Source: Candolleomyces eurysporus (Eukaryota > Basidiomycota > Agaricomycetes > Agaricales > Psathyrellaceae). Taken from it: a stretch of 17,353 bases of DNA. Position 1 is the first letter of the stretch. Each line of letters begins with the position of its first letter. The stretch covers positions 1 to 17,353 of the forward strand of contig JANBPK010001669.1 in the NCBI GenBank assembly GCA_027579435.1, read 5' to 3'. The translations under genes were made by a program, and so were the position numbers. Shown here piece by piece: positions 9,013 to 17,353 of this stretch. The notes beneath the pieces are model-generated. The model was not told the DNA's origin and searched no databases. It saw nothing but the letters and a program-made list of their open reading frames with translations.

Positions 9013-12000
9013 CTAAACAAACAAAGTAAGTGCCTTAGAGATGTCAAGAAGCAAAACCTGTCCAGATGCGCATCCAACTGCAACAGTTGACCCTGAGGCT
9101 GCCACTTTCTNGGGGACTGATATTTGAAGGGAACCAGCAGAGAGGCACAGCCTTTGCAACTTTACCATCTTTAGCCAATACAACCAGTGTCAGTCCATTC
9201 AAAGTTGGCTGCTTTCTAGAACTGAAAAGCAGATAAGTGTTTGGGTTGATAGCAGTGATGCTCCTATCTGCAACTTCAATTCCTTCAATGATAGTAGAAG
9301 TGGTCTTCCAGGAGCCAGAGCTTTGGAGGAAGGAGACAACAAATTCCACATTTTGGTTGATGGAGATAATCCTGGACCCATCTGCAGAGAGGTTGACATG
9401 CCATGGACTAGGAGAATGTGTGTGGACAACTTCTGGTGACTGGAGTTCTTCTGAAACAGAGCCAGTCAAGTTATCCAGCTTCCACAGTCTGACAGTATGA
9501 TCAACAGATACTAGTTGGTTTCCTGATAGTAATATGTGCCGGACGCCAGTTGTATGTCCCCTCAAAATGGCAATGCAATTGCCAGTTTGAAGATCCCAAA
9601 AGCGGATTGTATGATCATCAGATGAAGAAAATAGTTTGGTACTGTTTGGAGTAAAAACAATGTCCTGAATGGGCCTCCAATCATCATGACAGAAGGTAAA
9701 CATATGCTGAATGGAAGAGTTTTTGCCATTCAAATTCCAAATATGCAGATTCATGTCATCTGATGTAGATGCAAGGATGTGATCATCAGGTGAGAATATT
9801 AGCTGGCGGATACTCTTTGTATGAAGGGTTAGAGACTCAGGATCTTTGTTGAGATTGCCAAGATCATGAATTTGAATGGAGCCCTTGAACAGTCCATTGC
9901 CAAGCATAGTCTCATTGTTTGAAAATGCAAGAAAGGTTGGTGCAAAAACATCAGGGCACTCAAGAGTGTGAATAAGGCTTCCAGACTTTGCATCCCAGAT
10001 TTTGACAGTTTTGTCCTTTGAAGTAGTGGCCAATTTTGAACAGGTTGGTGAAAGGACAGCAAATTCAATGGATCCTGAATGCCTTTGCAGATTGCTTTTA
10101 TTGGTTATAGCCAAGAGATCCCAAATGCGCACAGTACTATCATCAGATGAAGATGTCAATCTGGAACCATTGGGAGAAAAGGCAACATGATGAATTGTTG
10201 AAGAGTGTCCAACAAAATTGGCCAACAGAGCACCAGAGTTGCAATCCCAGAGCTTGACTGTAGAGTCTACAGAGGATGTTGCTATTGTTGAGCTATCAGG
10301 TGAAAACCTAATGAAGAAAACTTTGCCAGTATGCCCCTTGAGAACACTGATAAGACTTGAGCTAGTGCCATCAATGTTCCACAATCTAGCTGTAAAGTCA
10401 GCAGACGCTGTAGCAAACTTTGATCCATCTGGACAAAAGGTCATCCAGAGAATCTTGTCTAGATGGCTGTCTGCAAGTGTGTGAATAATTGTTTTGCTTT
10501 CAACATCATAAAGCCTGATTGTATAGTCAGCCATAGTGTAGGCTAAGATAGAGCTCTGAGGTGCAAATGCAACATGTGTCAGCACCTCTGTCCTCTTCTT
10601 TTGGAGGATTGTATCAGAGTGAGCTTCTACATCCCAAAGAACTACTTGGCCTTCAAATAAGGCTGAGGCCAGATAGTTTCCATCAGAGGAAAACTCAATC
10701 TTGACAATACTGTCTGTATGCTCCAAGCAAGCAATGGACTCATTTGGATCTTGAAGGTCCCAAAGTCGGACACTTTCATCAGCAGATGCAGTTGCCAATA
10801 TCGAACCATCAGGTGAAAAGGCCAGATATTGCACCATGTTAGTGTGTCCATTCAGTACAAAAAGACAACTGCCAGTTGTTACATCCCATAAGCGGGCAGT
10901 CTCATCATCTGAAGCAGATGCTAGCAATGATTCTGTTGTTGGAGAAAACAGCAGGTGTCTGATAGCATGGTCATGACCTTGCAAAATGGCCCTGTTGGTT
11001 CCAGTTTGAGTGTCCCAAAGATAGATGTTGCCACGTCTGGTACCAGAAACTAGTATAGAAAGGCTTTGTGCAGAAAACACTGAACAATATACAGATTCAG
11101 CATGTTTTAGCACTGACAATGTAGAGTCCCAATTGGCATCAGAGCCTGCTATAGTCCTGAGTGTGCACATAGACATCTCTTTTGAAATCTTAAGGCCACT
11201 TTCAGTGGGAGCAAATGGAAGCCCAGACTGGTAGAGGTGCAAAGGTGACAGTGTGATAATGTCAAAGTTGATCAGGAGAAATCTTTGAACATTTTTCAGG
11301 ATACTGAGTGTTTTGACCATGGCAGCATCACTATGGGATGTCTAAAGTTGAAGTTAGCATGGTGAATGCAATAAATAACACAGGAAACTTACAAGAAGAT
11401 TGATAGTCTTGTCAAAGCTCGAGAATCCAGCATCCAGCCTGCCAATGAANGAAAGAACTTCAAGCCANGGCAGAAGATTTTTGGACACAAATTGCTGAAG
11501 CTTGGGCAGTAAGCCCTCAAGGTCTCCAGATTCCAGGTGTGTTGCCCAGTAGGTGCAAGCATATGCCACATGTAAAGAAATAGCATNCTTTACTGAAGAC
11601 TGGGTATCTTTCAAATCCTTGTACCAATCAATAGGACTAAGATCACAGATGTTTGGCTTCAAAGAAGCTTCCATCACTTCAAAGCAGCGTAGAGCAAGAT
11701 GGGTATGATGAGCCCTGGTTTCAATCATGAACCCAGTCTCCTTGGCACACCTCTCATCAGTTGTCACAAAGTCAGAGAATGACTTATGATGGATGTGAAA
11801 GGTAAGATTGTAGGCATCACCAGTGGGAGCTAAGATAGAGTGCAAATTCTCCAAAGCCCTTATAGTATAAGGCACTTTGACACCAAGCAAAGCTGCAAGT
11901 GCAGTCTGGGGGAGAGGATTCTGAAGGACTATAATAGTCCCAACAACATCCTGGTAGCAAGCCAGCCATTTACCTGCACCAGCAGATGGCGCAGCAGATC

Positions 12001-14140
12001 GCAAGATATGCATGTAGAGCCGGTCCATGTAGTTGATGTAATCGGACCCGACAAGGCCATCATCCAACACACCTTCAAGCAAGGTCTCCAATTGATCATC
12101 AGGGGCCAGCTGCCTCCTGTCGAGAATGAACTCGGTCGCGGTATACGCGATGATGAAGAGTTTCCCGGCCATGCGAACAAGTTTGGCCTTTTGGTCCTTG
12201 GTTGGTTGCCAGGGAGGAGGCGGCAACGCGGGCAAAGCACGCTGGACCTGCGCCGGCGCCAAGCGGAAGTCGAGATAAACCTGGATGTCAGCTTCGACAA
12301 CCGACTGCTCGATATCCTGCACGTGGAAGCGCGCAACGTAGCCTTGCTGGCTAGGCTCCTCGAGAAGGTGTCGAATCCCACTCTCGGGACGGGTGGTCAC
12401 GAAGACCTTGAGATTGCGAAGCTTGACAACCTCGTCCAAGAGGACATTCAAGAGAACATGAGCCTGTCGCTCGTCGCATTCATCGAGTGCATCAATAGTG
12501 ATGAGCAAAGGGGTTGCCCTGCCCTCCATGAGATCTCGCAAAGGCTCGAGGATCAACCAGTTGAACTGGGTGCGGACGTCCTTCTCCGTAGCATCCGGAT
12601 GCTTCTGCAAAGCATCAGCGATACGGACACCGAATTCTTTACTGTAGCACCCCAGCTGGAAGGAGATGGTCGATACGAAGTACTGCGTCGTCTTGCGACG
12701 TTCGTGGTCCCGGGAGAAAAAGAAACTCGCGCCGAGGAAGTTGATTCCCCCTGCACGGGTTGCAATCGTCTTCAGAATTGTCGATTTCCCGATACCAGCG
12801 ATGCCATCGAGCACGTAAATCGGGGGAACAGTGCCGTGCGGGCTGCTTGCCCACTCTCCGATCCCGCCCAGCAACGCTTCACGGGTGCCTTCGAAGCAGG
12901 AGGACACTTTGTCAAAGACTTCTTGGGAGTCGTACGCAGCTGCTGCACGAGGGAGACGGTCAAGCCTGGCATCCTGAGACCGGCTTTAATCATTAAGGGG
13001 AAAAAGAGAGCGATTATGTAACTAACCTGTGCCTCCCTTTCGAGCGCGATAAATTTCTCCTTCAGAATTGCCGAGTGGTCTTGAACGTTAGTCAGGATGT
13101 CGGTCAAAACAATGCGCCCTGCGATATGGTTTTCGAGCTACCGCAGGAAATCAGCGTCGAGCATCGAGAGCAAGGTGAATCACCCTTACCCAGAATCGCT
13201 CGAGGAGGAATGTGATGGTGTTGTTGGTTTCTTTAATGAGATCCGATTCATCTTCTGTCAACAAATACGCCGCAACAGTCCCGGCTTTCTCTTTGAAGAC
13301 TTTCTGGAAAGCAGAGTGGAGGCCCCTGACGTTCCGTGAGCCTTGTAGCAGAAGCAAAATGAAGGTAGCAAACGTACTCAATCAATTTGCCAATGCTCGT
13401 CATCAATTCCGGCGGCAAGCGAGATGCGTCCTTCCCCTTGATCGATTGAACGATGCTATCCTTCAACAAATCGCACCGACTAGTCAGAGTTTTGAGATCG
13501 TCTTTGTTCGCGGAAACTTTCTGTAAGGCCCGGTGAGCGGCTGGAAGGAAAGGGCGAACATCGATACTTACCTCCACAGTCTCGATCAGTCGTAGCGCTA
13601 AGCCAATCGCACCCTTTCCAGGAATCGGGAGATCTTCAGCCAAACCAACAAGGATGCCCAGAGTGACCTTGAGTGATGCCTTGGTAATGGTCCAGGCCTT
13701 CGACGAGGATTTTGGGTCTTCAGCAGCAGCGGGCTTCCCAGACTGGCCAGAGGGTAAAGTCGATTGGACATTCGTGACATCGGAAGGCGGTAGGTGGACG
13801 ACAGACTCTCCCTGTTCGCCTTGAGCACCGGACAGGCTAGGACGCCCGTCATCGATAGATGGAGAAACGGCGGATGGGGCNACCAACAGTCTTGGATTTG
13901 GATGGTCCGCTGTGATCCTATGTTGTCCAGTTCAAGTAGATGTTATTCGATTATGGCCTGGGTACACACCTTATTCCCCTCCTCTCCCTTGGATTTCCCA
14001 TGCTTGAACATCTTGTCAAAAAACCCTGGCTTATTCGCTTCTGAGGTCGAAGCACTGGTGGTGGAGATAGCGGAGTCACTGTCGGATAGATTTACATCCT
14101 TGTCACGACCTTTCTTGCGCATTTTTCGAAATAGAGACAT
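9013..14140 (-). CDS. NLR-type STAND receptor: MLKL-like helical domain, NACHT, WD40 repeats
   Basis: Seven exons: 14140-13970, 13917-13572, 13520-13378, 13325-13190, 13137-13027, 12973-11393 and 11341-9013. They are joined by introns of 51-53 bases with GT-AG ends and matching phase. Leaving out the N at 13881 and 9111 gives 1604 residues. Residues 1-130 are low-complexity and charged. About 130-310 are helical, around LGILVGLAEDLPIPGKG and ETVEKVSANKDDLKTL, resembling the MLKL-like four-helix domain common in agaricomycete NLRs. A linker around AAAAYDSQEVFD leads to NACHT: Walker A GIAGIGKST at 359-367 and Walker B LLITIDALDEC ending at 468. Helical and winged-helix parts run to 829, and roughly a dozen WD40 repeats fill about 890-1480. 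The last exon holds the whole WD40 part. The family acts in the cytosol: ligand binding at the repeats opens the NTPase, which oligomerises and triggers the N-terminal effector. The cell-death role is inference. The 3' half is CpG-poor, the 5' half is not. The annotated stop assumes the N at 9111 is spurious; if it is real, the protein ends at 9044 with an unrelated tail. Confidence 0.9.
11342..11392 (-). other. Intron exactly between the NACHT part and the WD40 part
   Basis: This 51-base intron has donor GTAAGT, branch-like TGCTAAC and acceptor TTTAG. It joins ...KTINLL to TSHSDAAM in phase 0. It separates the two functional modules, so the complete sensor lies in one exon of 2.3 kb. Confidence 0.85.
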
Positions 14141-14445
14141 TGTTCTTGTGTTTCAACGTGAGATCGACTATAGGTGAACGCGGTGGGACGACAATGATGG
14201 AAGAAGAAGAGAACGGACCGGGCCTCGCTGTACGGCATCCTCCACATTAGTCAGATCTTCGCATTCAATTCGCGGGGTGATACGCACCTGCAGATTGAGC
14301 GTTCTGAACCCTCACAATAATCATTCGTGCTGTCCTCCAGTCTACCATTAGAGGGAGAGAGTGGGGTTTTCGGTCAATAGAGTGAGTGCCGACAATATTC
14401 TCTGTACGCGCACCCCAGGATAGGTCATTCAGATAGTAAGATAAA
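14141..14445 (-). promoter_or_regulatory. Upstream region of the NLR gene
   Basis: About 300 bases lie between the NLR start codon and the stop codon of the next minus-strand frame. Apart from the candidate leader intron I see no clear TATA box. The leader near the ATG is rich in C, T and A. Both neighbouring genes run in the same direction. Confidence 0.4.
14228..14287 (-). other. Candidate 5' UTR intron of the NLR gene
   Basis: On the minus strand CAG|GTGCGT starts a 60-base segment that contains CTGACTAAT near its end and finishes with TACAG. Length and signals match the coding introns of this gene. It would lie about 90 bases upstream of the start codon. There is no reading frame to confirm it. 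Confidence 0.4.
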
Positions 14446-15500
14446 TTAGAGAGACAACCAGCCCGGCTCGAACGACAGATTCAAGAGGATACAGCGCTCA
14501 ACTCCCATGTCGAGCTCCTTCTGAGCAGCGTTGCCCAAGAGGAAGCTTTTTTCCCGTAGTTGAGAAAGTTCAGCTTGGGCACGGCAGTATGCGGGGTCGG
14601 TAGCCGTCTGGCGTCACGAAACCCGTCGTCCAGACTATTCAAAATAAGCTGGTTGAATTGGTCACTGAGGGAGAAGGAGGGTATATGTCGGAGATGCAGA
14701 GATATCTTCGCCTGAGCCTGCGACAACGTTGAGTTGCATCGGGCCGTGAAGAGCCTGCTCGATCTTGACCAGCACCTCGCGTTTGTTTCGACTTCCTCCC
14801 TCTTCGGGCTATCAGAAGTGCCATCGGATTGTCCGCTTGGCCATCTGACGTCACGGAGCACAGCGTTTGGAGTATCCGCGGGTTGCAGAGAGCCGTCCTC
14901 GAGAACGACTGCCTTGATACCAGGATTCAAGGAGAAACGACTCTTCCCCCGCTCTCAGGATTGAGATGCGGCAGTCGAGACTCCAGCTCTCCCCCATACG
15001 CTGAGTCCCCGCCTATATGACACTGCTGGCTATCCTCATCATCTTTTCCTTCTAGCTCTATCCCTCGGCCCTTGATAGCAAGAGGGGTACACTCTCCCCA
15101 GCTGAACCAATCCGGCGCAATTGGCGTCAACACAGAGGCCGGGGGTACATCTCATGCTTCGGCACTATGCCACAGGGGTGGGGCCATACTCTCGAGTCAT
15201 GGACTGCCTCGCTGTGTGCTTGTGTAGAGCGTTAAAGGGGGAATACTGGCCAGTGACTCGGGACGCTCGGATGGCTAGAGGCAGGTGCCGTGGCACGCAA
15301 AGGCTAGATGGAGGCTTACCTCCCGAAAAATCAAGCTCGCAAGGTTGGTGGTTATCGATGCCGAGGGAGGGGGACCAGGAGATNGGGGGAGGGGCGGGTC
15401 GGAAGGAGGACTCGGAAGGCGGGAAGCGCGTTGTTTGGATAGAATGTGTGATCCAAACAAAAAGGGCCAAGCACGAGGCCAAGTCGCTACTTTCGACACC
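14446..15500 (-). pseudogene. Probable protein gene, frames broken, product unknown
   Basis: Several minus-strand stretches look coding but do not join in one frame. The 3' end is convincing: AQAELSQLREKSFLLGNAAQ runs on to NLSFEPGWLSL and a TAA at 14448-14446. Upstream stretches include LNPGIKAVVLEDGSLQPADT (about 14780-14930), a neighbouring frame with DWFSWGECTPLAIKGRG (about 14930-15133), and a proline-rich stretch ending in NLASLIFRE before a GTAAGC donor near 15318. Single-base changes at G, C or A runs, for example near 14950, would connect some of them, and the assembly is unreliable at such runs. It may be an intact gene with sequencing errors and missed introns, or a decayed gene. 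I recognise no domain, and no function is proposed. An unresolved base lies at 15384. Confidence 0.35.
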
Positions 15501-15715
15501 TACATGGACATGACGATCGAATTTGTAATGAAATCATACACACGACGTTCATCTCGTGGAGGCTGCGGCCTTAGCCTCGTGGTTCTAGACCTCGCAAGCC
15601 CTAACGGTCCGACCCCTCTGATCAAACGTCTGGCACTGCCAGCGGCCACCGAGCTCTTCTTGAATCTGAGACGTTAATTCATTGAACGAAGTAAATGCTA
15701 CATATTAGTAACGGC
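15501..15715. other. Short region between the permease and the unknown gene
   Basis: A minus-strand open stretch ends with YDFITNSIVMSM just before a GTAGGT that could be a donor near 15500, so a first exon of the unknown gene may lie here. A plus-strand frame also crosses the region. Neither is certain. Confidence 0.25.
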
Positions 15716-17353
15716 CTAAAGTGTATACTTAAAATCAGGATGCTTGTCCCCCAACTCGACCCATGCCCTCACACCTCCCTCTGGCTCCTCGTCCGTCGCA
15801 TACGGTTTCAGAATCTCGTGCCGATGTCGTACTTTGTGCTGATTTTGCCGGTGAAGGTAGAGCATGTTGAGGATAGTGAAGACCACCATTACACACGCAC
15901 TGTTGATGTTGGTAAGCAAATAGTTGGAGGGGGAAAAGGGGAGGGTTCTTACAAGACAAGGTTCATTATAGCAGTATTCGTAAATTTAGGACCCTCTTTA
16001 GTCGGGAAGCGCCATGTACTGAGAATTCCACCCTATCAGAATTTGGATAATCGAAAGTTCAGAAATCATCGATCGGAGAGAGAGAGAGAGATACCCACAG
16101 CATTCGTCGCCATAAATCCAATTGCGATACTACTCGCCCTTCGGAAGTGTGGCTCACTGTTGTTCGCAACCCATGCACAGGTCACAGGCGATACACCATA
16201 GATTCCTGGAACCATGAGGTAGAGTGCGCCATATAGGACGAACCTGTTATCTGCACCTGGAGTTAGAGGATATCATCAGTACACGGGTCAGATTTGACAG
16301 CAAACGACGGTGACCAAGAGGACAACACTTACTGAGGAACAAAGCCCATCCCGCAATTGATAAGGCCGAGATAGCAATCAATGGTATACCTCTGGTGTTA
16401 TACCGATCCGACCACCACGCTGAGATGACCGAAACTAGAGGACCAAAGGAGGCTCGCGTGTCAGTTTTCTTTTCGACATTGCCTGAAATAAATATCGAGA
16501 GGAGGGAGCTTTACTAACCGACAAACCCGACAGCAAATGGCCCTACACTCAACAGCTGACTCTCAGTCCTGCCAAACCCTAGCTGCCTGACAATCGAAGG
16601 CAAGAAGAGGGCAAGACCGTACAGGAGAGTTCCCCCGAGGAAGAACACGACAAACAGAATGATGACGTGCGGTGAGAGGAATGACCTGAGGACTTCTTTG
16701 GGTTTGAAGACGTCGTTAGTCGAAATAAGTGGTCTATCGCGCTCGAGGCGGCGTTTGAGAGCACTGAAAGTGCATCGAGAATCCAGTTAAGCGGTGAGAA
16801 GTGTGAATTCGAGAAATTGCACATACTCTTTCTCAGCTTGGGAGAGTATCGAAGCGTGTTGTGGCGTAGCTGGGACCAGGAAGAAGGAAACGATTCCGAC
16901 TAGGACGGTAAAGAGGCCCTCCTATAAAACGACCGTTAGTTCAGATTCATTTTCAACCACCCATCACCGCCAAGTATCGCATCGGGGATAGATGGAATAA
17001 ATAGTTGAACCAAATACATACGAGAATAAAAATCCATGCCCAGCCTTCCTTTCCTCCCAGCCCATCCATATTCTGTATTGCTGCAGCAAGCAGCCCTGAG
17101 AAGGCACCAGAAAGCGATGCAGCTGAGAAGAAGTACGCAATCCTAAACGTACGGCATCATTATCGAGTGAGATAAAAGTTCGATTTTAAGTAGGAATATT
17201 TNAAACTTGCCTGAGAGAAAGGTCTCGTCTGGTATAGAATCCGGACAAGTAAAGCACAATTCCAGGGAACATGGGGCCTTCCAGCAAACCCAAGAGAAAG
17301 CGAACGACCAAGAGGCCTGCGTACGATGATACGAAGCCTATAACCAGATGGTT
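15716..17353 (-). CDS. Major facilitator permease of the Dal5/anion:cation symporter family, partial at the 5' end
   Basis: Eight visible exons: 17353-17211, 17142-17022, 16921-16827, 16763-16519, 16434-16333, 16256-16099, 16032-15953 and 15899-15716. They encode 375 residues to a TAG. The first codon at the window edge is in phase, so only upstream exons are missing, probably 100 residues or more with the first two or three membrane segments. Family marks are RFLLGLLEGPMFPG followed by YLSGFYTRRDLSLR, the loop with LVPATPQHASILSQAEK, SAWWSDRYNTRGIPLI, GVSPVTCAWVANN and GFMATNAGG. About ten hydrophobic segments are visible, with a cytosolic tail of about 50 charged residues. Dal5-type carriers import allantoate, nicotinate, pantothenate, biotin precursors or similar organic anions with protons at the plasma membrane; the substrate cannot be read from sequence. 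The intron at 17143-17210 has a GC donor. The intron at 16033-16098 is placed with donor GTGGGT because the alternative runs into a stop. Confidence 0.92.
17143..17210 (-). other. GC-AG intron in the permease gene
   Basis: The exon ends CTCAG and the intron begins GCAAGT and ends TTTAG. Splicing there joins RRDLSLR to IAYFFSAAS in frame, as in the family. GC donors usually show exactly this strong AG|GCAAGT context. The intron contains the unresolved base at 17202. Confidence 0.8.

Larger units (their letters stand above)
7480..11990. other. CpG-depleted block covering an intergenic region and the 3' half of the NLR gene
   Basis: CpG is rare here. By eye I count about 11 in 9121-11940 and only a handful in 7500-9060, while the adjoining 12121-13140 holds several per 60 bases. 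TG and CA are common, as expected after deamination of methylated CpG. The coding frame inside the block is intact. The right border, between about 11940 and 12120, falls inside a single exon. The left-edge paralogue (1-1080) has the same character. Confidence 0.75.

Noticed and set aside
9111..9111. Frameshift making the minus-strand NLR a pseudogene.
   Set aside because: Leaving out the N gives the same codons as the left-edge paralogue through to the shared stop position.
9044..11320. Treating the WD40 frame as a separate gene starting at the ATG near 11320.
   Set aside because: The frame continues upstream across a consensus intron in phase with the NACHT exon, so it is one gene.
11840..13021. 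A plus-strand open frame of 393 codons.
   Set aside because: It is antisense to the NACHT exon, whose minus-strand frame has Walker A, Walker B and correct splice sites. Long antisense frames are common opposite GC-rich coding sequence.
1..17353. CRISPR arrays, operons or bacterial-type signals.
   Set aside because: There are no regularly spaced repeats, and the intron-rich genes show eukaryotic nuclear DNA.

Overview
The window looks like nuclear DNA of a filamentous basidiomycete, most likely an agaricomycete. The genes carry many short introns (about 50-160 bases) with GTRNGT-like donors, CTNAC/CTAAC-like branch sites and CAG/TAG acceptors. The gene content also fits: a NACHT-WD40 receptor with an MLKL-like helical N-terminus, a Dal5-type permease and the splicing factor CWC27. 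I cannot name the species. All gene models were spliced by eye from reading frame and splice motifs.

Layout. Positions 2-970 (+) are the 3' end of a WD40-repeat receptor gene that runs off the left edge. Positions 971-3003 hold no gene I recognise but contain a diverged direct repeat with a coding-like substitution pattern. CWC27 (spliceosomal cyclophilin, ten exons) lies at 3004-5443 (+). A pirin-family bicupin gene (three exons) lies at 5553-6493 (-), convergent with CWC27. Positions 6750-9012 are gene-free; the right part is AT-rich and CpG-poor and holds a possible tRNA-derived short element. A complete NLR-type gene of about 1604 residues lies at 9013-14140 (-): MLKL-like helical N-terminus, NACHT, WD40 repeats, seven coding exons. 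It is a paralogue of the gene at the left edge. A probable but broken or badly sequenced gene of unknown product lies at about 14446-15500 (-). The C-terminal 375 residues of a Dal5-family major facilitator permease lie at 15716-17353 (-) and run off the right edge.

How the parts relate. The two receptor genes point toward each other across CWC27 and pirin, forming an inverted repeat of about 1 kb that continues past both stop codons. Receptors of this architecture are thought to act in fungal self/non-self recognition and regulated cell death. The complete receptor gene is compositionally split: its NACHT and N-terminal exons look like ordinary local DNA, while its 3' half and the following 1.5 kb are strongly CpG-depleted, as is the left-edge paralogue. 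This suggests a chimeric gene or a methylated, mutating repeat. CWC27, pirin and the permease look like ordinary chromosomal genes with no evident functional link to the receptors.

Sequence quality. Ten single N characters are scattered through the window. At 5399, 9111 and 13881 the N behaves as an extra base: leaving it out restores the frame and matches a paralogue or family pattern. At 11450, 11468 and 11587 it stands for a real base. Several apparent breaks here are therefore probably assembly artefacts.
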